Part shown: positions 16,868-27,905 of the stretch, piece by piece
Layout: every line of letters begins with the position of its first letter
How positions within the stretch are numbered: the stretch's first letter is position 1
Assembly (NCBI GenBank): GCA_903995115.1
Contig: LR877148.1
Coordinates: forward strand, 436,501 to 500,500
Source: Angomonas deanei
Lineage: Eukaryota > Euglenozoa > Kinetoplastea > Trypanosomatida > Trypanosomatidae
DNA: 64,000 nucleotides
Direction of reading: 5' to 3'
Translations under genes and position numbers: made by a program
Notes under the pieces: generated by a model
Database searches by the model: none
The model's input: the letters and a program-made list of their open reading frames with translations, nothing else
What the model was told of the DNA's origin: nothing

Positions 16868-19800
16868 ATGAGCTGTATTTTTCGTAGTGATGAAGAGAGG
16901 CAAGTGTTCTTAACCCAAGTCGACCATGTGTTCTTGGCGATTCGGGGAGACGCAAAGTTTAGCAGCATCTATCAGCAAAGTTTCACTCCACCGAACTCTG
17001 TTCTGCGAGAGATTGAAGTTCGATTGACCGAGGTGCGAGCCCGGGCGATGAGTACCACCGTCACAACGGAAGCAGATGGACGGGACGACTACGACTGCTT
17101 GGAACGATTTGATTATCAACGATGGACAGAGAAGGGCGGCCCGTTACGAGGCACGCACAGCACAGAGGGCACCTCGTTTACGCTGCACCTCTCGGAGGAG
17201 TCTGTTCTGAAAGTGTTTGAGTTGATTTGCTGCAGTCCCGAAGCGAGTGAAACGGTGACGAGCGTCGCACTGTCGGCGCTGATCGCCCTAGCGGAGTTGG
17301 AGTCCTTTTTCACCCCCAAAGGAGTGGAAGCCGTCATTGAGATTGCGTACAAGACGCGAAGCGAGATTACCGACATGAGGGCCTTCGAGGTGCTTCTCTA
17401 TAGGATTAACGTCCTTTTATTGGCGTGCGTTCAGCACCCCAACGCGGCCAACTGCAACGAAAAACTGTACATTACGGTGTTAAACCACGTGCTAACCACC
17501 TACTTTGAGGCCTCCTCCTCCCCTTTGCTGCGACGGACGGCGGAGGCCGCCGTGGAGACCACTGTACGCGTCTTCTTTGAGCGCCAGATGAGTCGGGCCG
17601 ATTCTAGCGAAGGCGCTGCCCTAGTGGAGTTTGTCGGTCAGATGGTTCGGGGAGAGATTCTTGGGTTCCAGTCGGATGGGAACCACATCACGAAAAATGA
17701 CCCAGAGGTACTCGAAAGCCTTCAAAAGGCACAACGCAACAGCTCCGAGGTGTTTGGCGAGGTTCCCGCGATCCAGCTCGCCGGACTGCGGTTAGCCACT
17801 ACGATAGTCACCCTGCTTCTGAAGCAGCTGCGCACAGAGGAGGGGCGCCACCGCATTTCAAACGTGCTGGTTTCAGCGGTGCAGGACGTGTTGGCACGCG
17901 CCCTCTTAATTGCTGGCGTGAAGTGCGACCACGTTGTGGTGCTCTCCGAAGTCGTCCACGTTACAAAACTGTTTTCAAACGCCAAGTTGTCCTTTTTGCT
18001 CCGCAAGTGTACAACTTTCTGACGATTCTACACATTGATCCGCTCGTCTCCATTCAAAAAGAATTGGCGGCGGATCTCAGTTCCCCCGTGGGTAGCCCGA
18101 CGAAGCGGACGTCGCCTGTAAAGTTACTTCAGCGGCGAGAAATTCTGCTGAAGAGTTTAGCATCGTACATGAGCGATGCCAGTTTTGTCGCGTACTGCTT
18201 TTCCTTCTTCTTCCTATCGTGGCGGTTCGACTCCGTGATACCCAAGGTGTTCGACCTATTCAAGTCCGTCCTAACCGATAACACGCTGGAGACGGGATCA
18301 GACAGCTTGAAGGCGACGGTCTCCACCGCGCTAGTGGGGCTGCTGCAGTCTCTGCGGGGCCTCCAGGTGAGTGCCGCATTCACCAGCGAGCAGACCAACT
18401 TTGATAGTCTGGCGAAGCGTGTGATACAGGAAAAAGATTTGCTTAGCACCTTCTCCGATTACTTCAACGACGCTCCACTAAAGAAGGGGGTCGCGTTTTT
18501 ACTCCAGAACGCCGTGAGGATCCCCATCGGTTCTAATGTGGTGGAGGCGGTCCGTGAGCATAAAACGTGGTTTATCCTAGAAGAACCGGCGGGTGGCCGA
18601 GAGATCGGGGCGTGTTTGTTTCGTTTAAGTCGGGTGCTAGACAAGCGGTCGTTGGGCAACTACATTGGGGACCTCGGAAGGGAGGATATCGTCGTGAAAG
18701 AGGGGGAGAACCCCGGGAATGTGTTGGGGACGGTAGCCTTTTACAATGATCAGCTACAGGGGTTTATGCACCAGTTTGACTTTGCCGGCAAGAGCCTACT
18801 AGACTCTACCCGCGAGATGGTGTACAGTCTGTGTCTCCCCGGCGAGGCGCAGAAGATTGACCGGGTGATGGAGTGCTTCGCCAACCACTGGTACGCACAG
18901 AATAGCGGCGGGGGACAGGTGTTGAACCCTTTTCGAGGGTCGAGCGGTTGTTTTATTTTAGCGTTCGCCATGATCATGTTAAACACCGATCAGCACTCTC
19001 CTAGCGTAAAGAACCGAATGACGTTTCGGGAATTTGTCAACATGAATAGGGGAATAGACGACGGAGAGTCGCTCCCGGAGGACTATTTGCGTGTGGCGTA
19101 CGACGACATTAAAGGACACGAGATTATCATGGCAGAGATGATGTTTAAAGGGTTCGAGAATAATATTTCTTGGCACCTGGAGATGTGCACGACTACCCGT
19201 AATAAGTATGATTGTGCGCTGGCTTTTATTCAGGTCGGAGAAGGCGCCTATGTTCTGTCCAAGCCGTTAGTCAGTGAAGTGGTGTCGTCGGAGTTTCTCA
19301 ACCTGGTTCGACCCGCTCTGTTGCACGCGAATGATATTCTCACCCGCAACGAGGCCACTGGCGGTCTGGAGAAGGTGTTCACTGCTGTGAGCCCGGTAGT
19401 GAGATCTTTCTGGTATTCCGCTCCGCCCTACAGGGAATGTCGGTCCTGCTCAGTAACGCCGCGTCAGGCGGGAACAGCATTATGGCAGATGAGGTCATGG
19501 AGACGCTGTTGGGCTTCGTGTCCATTACGGACTGTGTCGCCCTCCTACAAAAGAGCGTCACCCTCCCCTTTATTGTGCACGAAGTACTCTGCGCGATTCC
19601 GCTGGCGTCCAAGGCGGGGGCGGTCACCTGCTGGAGTGGTGTCGCCCAGCTCCTCCTCTCTCTGTTTTCTGGAGGAGTCTTCCGGAGCGACCAGAGTCGT
19701 GACGGCAACGTCGTTTCCGTTGTTCTACATGGCGCGACAGAAACGCTACCAGAGTACTTTTTGACCGGTCCACCACTGGCACTAGTACGCGAGGAGTCCA

Positions 19801-21378
19801 GCGAGTCGCGCCCATCCCGTTTGCTCTCTTCCTTCTTTGGTAGGGACCGTGCCAGGTCCGAGGAGACGGAGCGGGCGGAGCGAGAGAAGGAGGTACGGTC
19901 ACGATTGAGCGTCTTACCGGATATGGTTGGTCTGTTAAATATTGTCCTGTTCCTCGAAGGCCCCCCACTGACCACCTGTATTCGTACGTGGTGCGATAGT
20001 CTGTTAACCGTTGGCAGAGATGCGAGGCTGCTGAATGAGACCTCTTTTTTCACACTGTTCCTTTGCAACTGGATGAGGAGCGGCCTAAAATTGAGCATCC
20101 CTGCAACCATCCGAAAGGATTTTCCACTGTTGTCGAGCGATCATTTACTCCCATTTTTCGAAAGTTTGTTGACGCACGCCTACACCTTGTACGAGGGGAA
20201 GTACGGCAAAGAAACGACGGCCCCCAATGATACTCTGAATTACGAACATTGGGCGGTCTGCCTCAACCGCATGCAAGATGCTCTTCTGTTCCTCATGTCG
20301 GTCCTACTGCAAGACGGGCAACTGCGGTCACTGAGTGAGAAGTGGATCTCTCCGCTTCTCGCCGCCCCTCCCCGTACGTTCAGTGAAGTCGTGCTGGATC
20401 CTCTATCCGACTTTATTCTCCAGTGGGCGTATCAGTGCCGAGCAAGTGAGAGAGAAGGAGTGGATGCGGAGGAGCTGCACGACATGTACGGTGTTCTGCT
20501 CCGTCTGACACTGCGGGTCTGTGACGCACTCAACCCCTTCACGGACCGTGTGTCGTATCGCAAAATGTGCGGCGTCCTGTACTTTTTGGTCTCCCAGAAG
20601 CGTTACGACAGAATCAAGGAAACGGAGCTGGTGGTGAACACCGCCTACAAGCTACAATCGCTCGGGGTGTCACAAGCACCCAGCGAGGTGAGTGAGCTGG
20701 ACGACATGTTTACCGGCGACGCCGTGGACGTGCTACGCATTTGCTGCGGGAATGTCAGCGACTTGGAGGTAGAGGCAACAGAGGGGGACGAGACGGTTTA
20801 TTATGACCTATGGAGGGTTTCTTTGCAGACGCTTGTGCACCATGTTCGTCCGGTCCACCCCTGAAAAGGCACCAGAAGTGTATAACGCCATTCAGCATTC
20901 CCTCGGCAGCATTCGACAAGTGCTCTCCCCCGAAAAGCAGCTAGACCTCTACACTAGGGCGCTTCTGCCGCTGCTGGAGCGGCTAGGAAATAACGCCGAC
21001 GCGGGTGCCGTCCCCAATGCGCTAAAGTGCCGGGTGGTCAGCCTCATTCCCAAAGTAGCCCTTTCTTTCCTCAACCAGGAACACTTTTCCAATCCCGCCT
21101 ACACGGAGTTGTGGAAGCGGCTGCTGGGTACCATGTACGCCGTGTACACTTCGTACACGGTTGGTCAGACGGCGAACAAAGGGGACGCCTCCATGACGGA
21201 GTCGATTGAGGAGGCCGTGAAGAATGTGGTGCTGGTCATTGGGGCAGATTTGAACAATAGTAACCGGAGTAACAGTGAGGAGGCACAAAACATACGAAAG
21301 TTTATCTCCATGTTAGTGAAGCCGTTTCCTTTTGCAGAACCGCTTTTGAGCAGCCTCACGTCCGGCGTTTCACAATGA
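16868..21378 (+). CDS. Large ARF guanine nucleotide exchange factor with Sec7 domain, frame broken three times
   Basis: About 1,500 residues in four frame segments. An N-terminal helical region matches the DCB/HUS layout of BIG/GBF exchange factors. The Sec7 domain (about 18460-19160) contains FNDAPLKKGVAFL, LPGEAQKIDR with the catalytic Glu finger, FILAFAMIMLNTDQHSP and FVNMNRGIDDGESLPEDYL. Helical HDS-like regions follow. Role: activates ARF GTPases on Golgi or endosomal membranes. Frame changes fall near 18005 (one base missing), 19392-19396 (one missing) and 20858-20861 (one extra). Each is repaired by a one-base change in a short run, and the protein reads naturally on both sides, so indel errors are likelier than a dead gene. 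Confidence 0.85.
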
Positions 21379-21578
21379 AATTATCGATGTGTGCTAACAA
21401 AGAAAACTTAATCATCTTTAACCGAAAAGAGAAACTGTTGTTGTCGTTCTTTATTGTTGTTGTTCGTTCTGCCTTAAAGGTGAAATCATTACATTGACAT
21501 TATGATTCGTCTTATCTATCTATTTCCCGTTTCTTTTGAATTTCCCAACAGTTTCATTTTTTGAATCAACCGTTATTC

Positions 21579-22172
21579 ATGTCGTTCCGGATAGAAAAGG
21601 GCGCCTCCGCCCAAAACTCCTCCTTCGCCACCCCAGGAGAGTCGTACTGCATCTTAGCCTCTAGTAGTTCCCTGCGCAAACACCTCTCCGACAGTTACTG
21701 GTCCGAGGTGATGGACCAGGTGTGCAGCGGCAAGCTGACAGGGGTGGCGGTGCGCTACACAGGGGAGCGATTGGTATTTATGCAGTTTAGGCCGTCTACG
21801 CTTTCCCCCGCCGGGTATCGATACCCGCTGTTCATGTCGATCCCGTTCGAATTTCTCGTCCCCACCACCGCTAGTGCCGCGCAGAGTCTCATGACGCAGG
21901 GGGTCAACCTGCAGGGTAGTTTCGGGAGTAACACGGCCAGCTTCGAGAGCGACACTAGCAGGGGCGCGTCGAAGGACAAGGGAAAGGACAAGGACAAGGA
22001 GAAGGAGAGCCTACCCCCTCTCTGCACCGTCTGTGGGCGTTACAATATTCCGTCGATGGTGTTCCGCCCTCATGGCTGGAAGTGCAAGGAATGCAAGGGC
22101 AAGAAGTCCGAACCTTTTCTACGACAAGAGGCGCTAAAACTGAAGGAAGTGCTAGCCAAGGGCCAGGCCTAA
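21579..22172 (+). CDS. Protein with C-terminal zinc-binding CxxC pair
   Basis: 197 residues from ATG 21579 (MSFRIEKGAS); no ATG lies upstream in frame after the acceptor. An N-terminal globular part of about 110 residues includes VAVRYTGERLVFMQF. A Lys/Asp-rich repeat (KDKGKDKDKEKE) follows. The C-terminus holds LCTVCGRYNIP and WKCKECKGKK, two CxxC pairs about 22 residues apart, as in a treble-clef or ribbon zinc site. I do not recognise the family. Confidence 0.6.
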   Translation: MSFRIEKGASAQNSSFATPGESYCILASSSSLRKHLSDSYWSEVMDQVCSGKLTGVAVRYTGERLVFMQFRPSTLSPAGYRYPLFMSIPFEFLVPTTASAAQSLMTQGVNLQGSFGSNTASFESDTSRGASKDKGKDKDKEKESLPPLCTVCGRYNIPSMVFRPHGWKCKECKGKKSEPFLRQEALKLKEVLAKGQA

Positions 22173-22507
22173 AACCATAACGAAATAAATATATAAAAAG
22201 GCCTAGTGTAGACGACCGCCTAACACGACACACAACAGACTGTCTTGTTGTTGTTGTTGCACACCTTAGTGAATCTCTATATTTGACATTCTCAGAAGTA
22301 TGCTCTTTTGTGGTCTCTTTTGTTTTGTTTTATAGCGTGACACTTCACTCACTGCACGCTCTTCCCTTATTGTTTTCCTCCACAAGAAGTCACATATATT
22401 TGTGCTCGTATAGTTCTTTTTTTTAGTTTTTCACTCCTAGATTTCTCTTTCTTTTTCCGGTTGTTTTTTTTGGAAAAAGAAGAAAATAAAACGTTATTTT
22501 AAATAGA
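22173..22507. other. Intergenic spacer
   Basis: No gene seen. T- and TTG-rich sequence with pyrimidine runs near 22412-22475 that may serve the next gene. Confidence 0.5.
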
Positions 22508-24610
22508 ATGGCAACTGCGTTTGACGATACAAAAGTGTCCTCTTCCGCCTCTTCATCGTTCATTTCGGGACAGGAAAGCCCCCAACAGACCACAGGACGA
22601 GGCGGTCGCCCCCTGTCCCCGGGATTCTCCCTCAACCATGTGAATCCCAACGCTAAGTTTCAGAAAGGGTAGCAAACATGTAGATCCGAACCAGACAGGC
22701 ACCCAACAGTAAAGGTGGTGCCTCCTCCTTGGCGGAAAGTCTTTTGCCAAACCTGTTTTGTGAACTCTGCCGCAACGTCGTCGAGGACCCCGTCTCGCAG
22801 TACATCAACAATGAATCCGCGTTGGTGTGCCGAAAGTGCTCTGGCCGTAATAAGAGGGCCCCCGTTACCGAACTACCGATTGGTGTCGTCGCCGCGATTC
22901 GTGAAATTCTGGAGCAAAGTGGTGTCCACTCGGAAGGGAACTTTGTAAAAGAGGATATTTCTAGGAATGAGGAAGAATGAGAATCCGGCGGGCCGCCGTC
23001 GTGTGGCTGGGGTCGCGCGTCACGCCGGCCGCGTGCCGATGGATGGTTCGGTCGCCAGCCCCTCCGCTAGAGATTTCGACGACGACACCTCCTCCGTGCT
23101 GATTGCGGAGAGGAATGATAGAAGCTCCATCCTCTCCGACGAGGCGGAGGCACGGGCTAAGATTATGAAGTTCTTCAACAAGAAGGCCGCCGCGCGCAGT
23201 GGCCCCACTAGCCGTGACCTGAAGGTGGAGGCGGATAAGAGTTACGAAAGCGCCAACTACACGGCCGCCTTAGAGCTCTACACCAAGGCGATTGCCCTTC
23301 AAAAAGAGGACGGCGCCTCTCAGACCAAGTTCCTCTACGGTAACCGTAGTGCCGCGTACTTTATGGCGGGTCGCTTTAAGGAGTGCATGGAAGACTGTCT
23401 GGTCGTCTTCCAGATGGAACCGTCCAACTACAAGTTGCTGCTGCGGGCGGCGCTCTCTGCCATCTCGATGGGGGATATAGAACGGGCGGTCTCCATCCTG
23501 GAGATTGTGCCTCCCAAGGAAAGAGAATCACAGGAGCAGTTGAGTGTGCGGTACGCCGAGTACAAGAGCGCGTTAGAGCTGTACAACAAGGCGGAGAGTG
23601 CCTTCGGGACCTCCGAGGGGGATGAGATGTACCGCATGCTGGTGGCGCAGTTCCCGACGATTGTACCGTTTAGGGAACGATTCGCCGAGTCGCTCTTCCG
23701 CCGGAAGCAATACCTCCGGGCGGTGGAGACGCTAGAGGTGGTCTCCGCGAAGGCACGCCCCCCGAAATTGCTTCATCTGATGGCCAACTGTCTCTATTTA
23801 TCCGGGTTTGAGCACTTTGAGCGTGCCCGCAAATGCTTGGAGGAGGTCAGCCAGTTTGACGATGACTGCCGCAAACTGTTGAATGAGATTAACCGCGTCG
23901 ATGACGCCAAGCAGAAGGGCAACAACAACTTTTCAAGCAAACGGTTCAAGGAATCGGTAGAGCACTACACCGCGGCGATTAATATGGCCCCCAACAACTT
24001 GTCCATTCTGCGTATTCTCTACTGCAACCGTGCCGCCGCCTACAAGGAGATTGGCAGCTACCGGGAGGGTGTGGAGGACTGTACGAGGGCGATTGAGATT
24101 GCCCCCGATTTCTTCAAGGCCTACGCCCGTCGTGCGCGGTGCCACATCAACCTCGGCGACAACTTTGCCGCCGTCCGGGACTTCAAGAAGGCACTCTCCC
24201 TCGAGAAAGGTGACCGTGAGCTCGAGAAGGAACTGCGCCACGCCGAGGCGGCCCTCTCCAAGGAAGGGGAGAAGGAGAAGGACTTCTACTACCAGCTGGG
24301 GCTCACCAAGACGTGCAGTGAGCGTGATATTAAGGTGAAATACAGAGAACTCTCCCTCCGCTGGCACCCCGACAAGTGCGTGGGGTTGGACACGTTGGAG
24401 AAGGAACGTGCGGAGCATAAATTCAAAATTATTAGTGAAGCCTACGCCACACTGAGCGATCCCGCGAAGCGACGGGAGTACGACTGGAAACAAGATAGGG
24501 AACGGCTGTCCCGCCCTGCCGGGTTTGGATTCTCCGGTGGCTTCGGTGCCGCCTCAGGAGACCAGTACCGCGGCAACCGTTACCGTGCTCGGGGAGGTGA
24601 CACGTGGTAA
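22508..24610 (+). CDS. TPR and J-domain co-chaperone (DNAJC7-like) with N-terminal zinc motif, frame broken three times
   Basis: About 700 residues. The first frame (22508-22672) is Ser/Gly/Pro-rich. Next comes a zinc-like motif, LFCELCRNVVEDPVSQY then ALVCRKCSG (two CxxC about 23 residues apart). From about 23220 there are at least six TPR units, for example ALELYTKAIALQ, YGNRSAAYFMAGRF and YCNRAAAYKEIG. The C-terminus is a J domain, DFYYQLGLTKTCSERDIKVKYRELSLRWHPDK, with the HPD needed to stimulate Hsp70, then a Gly-rich tail. TPR plus J is the DNAJC7/TPR2 layout, which links Hsp70 and Hsp90. Three +1 frame changes near 22667-22669, 22702-22704 and 22973-22974 each vanish if one base of a short run is removed. 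Confidence 0.82.
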
Positions 24611-24971
24611 ATGGCAAAAAAGAAGGAAAAGAATGACATTGTGTTTTTTTGTGTTTAATATAGTAAGTAAAAGAATAAGAATTGTTTTATTGTAGAAGAG
24701 ATTGCGCTTCATTCCAAAGTAATGACGATAATTCAGAAAAGAGATTTGTATTGTTAGATTTTTTTATTTATTTTTACGTGTTTAGTTCTTCCCCAGATCC
24801 ATCACTTTGTATAAACTCACGATAAATTATTATAGTTTGAATGATCGATGGTACTTGTAGTGTTGTGGTGTTCGTGCGCATATTGATAGTCTTTGCATTT
24901 ACTGCTTCTGTTGCGGTCAATGGTCTTCTTTTCTCCCTTCGCCTCTGCCGACAAAAGTATTCCGATTAGCA
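24611..24971. other. Intergenic spacer
   Basis: No gene seen. AT-rich, with a C/T-rich tract at about 24925-24950 near the next start. Confidence 0.5.
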
Positions 24972-26477
24972 ATGAGTTTCCTCAAAATATTTCAGATAAG
25001 CACCTACGGGCTATTTTTCATTTATGTGTTCGCCTTCTCCGCTATCCTCAATGCGGTCTTTTTGCGGTGCAAGATTAACGTGATGGAAAGTTACATCAAG
25101 CGGGACAAGGAAAAAGAAAAACCGAAGGAAGTATATAAAATTGTCTTTCTCCACCCCGACTTGGGGATCGGCGGGGCGGAGCGGCTCATCGTGGATGCCG
25201 CCGTGTCCCTGCAGAATCAAAAGAAGCTCCCCGTCTCTGTGGTGATTGTCACCAACCGCCATCAACCCGAGCGGGCCTTCCCGGAGACGGTCGACGGTAC
25301 GCTGAAGGTGGAGGTGCGGGCCTCATTCCTTCCCTCGTCCATCTTCGGCTTCTGCAAGTCGCTCTGCGCCACGGTACGAATGATGTGCGCCGCCTTTCTG
25401 ACCTGTTGGGCGTACCCCGACACCGACGCCTTTATTGTGGATCAGGTGTCGACCGCCCTGCCAGTGTTGGACTACTTTGCACCGCACACCCCTCGTCTGT
25501 TTTACTGCCACTTCCCCGACCAGCTGTGCGACGGGAACCGAAAGGCAGACAATACGCTCGTCGCCAGGGCGCCCGGCCATCACAACTACCGTAAGGTCAT
25601 GAACGCGATTGAACATTACGGAATGACGAAGGCGAGCAGAGTATTGTGTAATTCTCACTTCTCGATGGACGTGTCGTTAAGGACGTTCCCCTTGATCAAG
25701 GAGCTGGTGAGCGCAGACCCACTCTACCCACCTGTTACCCCACAGGTGACCATACCCGATACCCTGGAGGAGCCCAGTCAGCGCGTGCTCAACACCGTCA
25801 CAAGCTTCACCACATTTGTGAGTATCAACCGCTATGAGCGAAAGAAGAATATTAAACTGGCAATTGACGCCTTTCATGAAACGATTCATCGAACAGACTT
25901 GAAGTGGGACAAGCCACCGTTTCTCATTATCGCGGGAGGCTATGATAGTAAGCTGTCCGAGAATAAGGAGTACGAGGCGGAGTTGCGCACCTATGCTCTG
26001 GAAACACTAAAGATTAGGGACGACCAGATTAGCTTCCTACGGAATATCTCAGCCGTTACGAAGGAGATTATCTTGACCCACATGTATGCGCTAATTTACA
26101 CACCGGAGAATGAGCACTTTGGAATTGCTCCTGTAGAGGCCATGCTGCGAGGGAAGCCTGTCGTGGCGGTTAACCACGGCGGGCCGGTGGAGAGTGTGAA
26201 GGATCTGCTCAAGTGCCCCGAGGAGGCGGCGGGTATCTTGGCCCCACCGACCGTGAAAGACTTTTCCGATGCGATGGCACGGTTGGTGGCCGATAAAACG
26301 CTCTACGCGCAACTTGGTCGTCAAGGAAAGACCCGTGCGGAGACCGAATTTTCCACGACGCACTGCGGCCTCAAGCTGATCGAGATTGTGGAGGAGCTCT
26401 GCTCCAAGGCGGAGGTGACCATCAGTAAAGTACTGGCGGAAAAGAACGGCACCGAAAAGAAGGAAAAGAAGGAGTGA
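24972..26477 (+). CDS. ALG2: ALG2 alpha-1,3/1,6-mannosyltransferase
   Basis: 501 residues, GT4 glycosyltransferase. A hydrophobic helix at about 8-35 anchors it to the ER membrane. The donor/acceptor-binding start FLHPDLGIGGAERLIVDAA (about 58-76) is diagnostic for ALG2. The GT4 motif HFGIAPVEAMLRGKPVVAVNHGGP (about 378-402) contains the conserved Glu pair region. ALG2 adds the second and third mannoses to Man1GlcNAc2-PP-dolichol on the cytosolic ER face, an early step of N-glycan precursor synthesis. The C-terminus is Lys-rich (KNGTEKKEKKE). The frame is intact. Confidence 0.93.
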   Translation: MSFLKIFQISTYGLFFIYVFAFSAILNAVFLRCKINVMESYIKRDKEKEKPKEVYKIVFLHPDLGIGGAERLIVDAAVSLQNQKKLPVSVVIVTNRHQPERAFPETVDGTLKVEVRASFLPSSIFGFCKSLCATVRMMCAAFLTCWAYPDTDAFIVDQVSTALPVLDYFAPHTPRLFYCHFPDQLCDGNRKADNTLVARAPGHHNYRKVMNAIEHYGMTKASRVLCNSHFSMDVSLRTFPLIKELVSADPLYPPVTPQVTIPDTLEEPSQRVLNTVTSFTTFVSINRYERKKNIKLAIDAFHETIHRTDLKWDKPPFLIIAGGYDSKLSENKEYEAELRTYALETLKIRDDQISFLRNISAVTKEIILTHMYALIYTPENEHFGIAPVEAMLRGKPVVAVNHGGPVESVKDLLKCPEEAAGILAPPTVKDFSDAMARLVADKTLYAQLGRQGKTRAETEFSTTHCGLKLIEIVEELCSKAEVTISKVLAEKNGTEKKEKKE

Positions 26478-26648
26478 TTTCCTTTCGGGATGGTATTTTG
26501 TGCTCTTAACGGGTGTGCTTAACGAATAATCAAAAAAAAAAAAAAAAAAAAGCTATTTTTAGTTTTTGTTTTGAGCAGATTAATGCTGTCTATTTGCACA
26601 CTAGCATCACCACTTTTCCTATTTCATACATCAGTGATACTTACCTAA

Positions 26649-27703
26649 ATGGAAGCTTTACGAAGAATACCAACAGCGATTCAGCAGGTGATTGCGAAGG
26701 ATATCGATCAACATTGTGCTTTTGCGTTGCTCTGCTCTTCTCTGTCTACTTCCCAAAGTGTGCGTGTGCCTGCTGCCCTGCTACGGGAGTTACCAAAGAC
26801 CGACAGCACACCTTCTTTAGACCATCCACGCCCTGTGTACGATGTATTGAGGGTGAGACAGAAGAACGCCTTTTTCCTCCCGGAGCATCTCGTCCGTATC
26901 GCGGACGGACTTCAAGGGATGGAGGGGATAGACGCCCCCAAAGCGAAGGGCGTCGTCGAGTCAGTGCAGCAAGCGATCAGCACGTATCTTCACGATTCCT
27001 CTGCGCGAGAGGCGGAATGGGAGAAGGATATAAACCTAAAGTTTGTCTCGTGGCCCTCTTCTTCCTCTGCTGACTGTGTAGATTTTGTGCTCTATTATAT
27101 TACTTCGTTTTTCCCCCGACGGAGTGGTACACTGTGGGGACTGAAATGGGCCTATTGTTTGACGCGCTGCGGGAGGACCCCAATTTGAAGACCCTCCAAG
27201 TGGATTTGCGGTCTAGGGCCGTGGCGCTGCAGAAAGCAAACAGTGTGTTCGAGGTGCTTCTCGTCCACCCTGACGATTACCTTGTCACGGAGGGGTCGCG
27301 GTCCAACTTTCTCCTCGTAAGTCCCAGCAACGTGCTTCAGTGCTCGCTGGAGAAGGATATACTGATTGGTGTGACCCTCAAGAAGGCTAAGGTGGCGGCA
27401 GAGAAGCGGGGATTGGGAGACGTAGTACACCAGCGTCTAACGTTGAAGGAGGTGCTGGAAGCGAAATCAATCCTGATGCTCGGTACTAGTCCTGGTGTGC
27501 TACCAGTGCGGCGTATTCTTCTCTACAAGGGAGATGCGGATAAGCAAAAGTTTGAACACATGGTGAAGCGGCTCGCCCTGCCCGACACGCTGATGAAGCG
27601 AATTGTTAAAGTATCGGATGTGGAAGCGTTTATCGACTACGAGGTGCAGAATGATACAGTGAAGAACCTCATCGAAGGTTACACTGCGGAAGCGCTCGCA
27701 TGA
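26649..27703 (+). CDS. Class IV PLP aminotransferase-like protein, frame broken once
   Basis: About 351 residues in two frames. The N-terminal part has LRVRQKNAFFLPEHLVRI, matching the helix of branched-chain and D-amino-acid aminotransferases or aminodeoxychorismate lyases. The C-terminal part has LQKANSVFEVLLVHPDDYLVTEGSRSN: the EGSRSN stretch is the family's E(G/T)xxSN phosphate-binding signature, and the Lys in LQKAN is the candidate PLP Lys. The frame change lies at a T5C5 run (27108-27117); one more base there gives the smooth FFPPTEWYTVGTEMG. Substrate is uncertain. ATG 26649 is the first in frame. Confidence 0.72.
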
Positions 27704-27846
27704 TGCCTTCGTCAATTGGTTTTGTTGTTATTCAACGGATATAATTGTTCCGCTTTGGTGTGCTCTCTACCAATCGTGTTTCCTGTTTTCTCACAACTTT
27801 AAACCAGTCGTTTTTTTTTTTTTTTGTTGTATTCTTGTGCTGACGA

Positions 27847-27881
27847 CTTTTCTATCACTCTCCCTTTCCTACCTCCCTAAG
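27847..27881 (+). promoter_or_regulatory. Probable trans-splice acceptor
   Basis: Pyrimidine-rich stretch ending CCCTAAG at 27881, 24 bases before ATG 27906. Confidence 0.5.
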
Positions 27882-27905
27882 AGAACAATAGAAAACAGTG
27901 GACTG

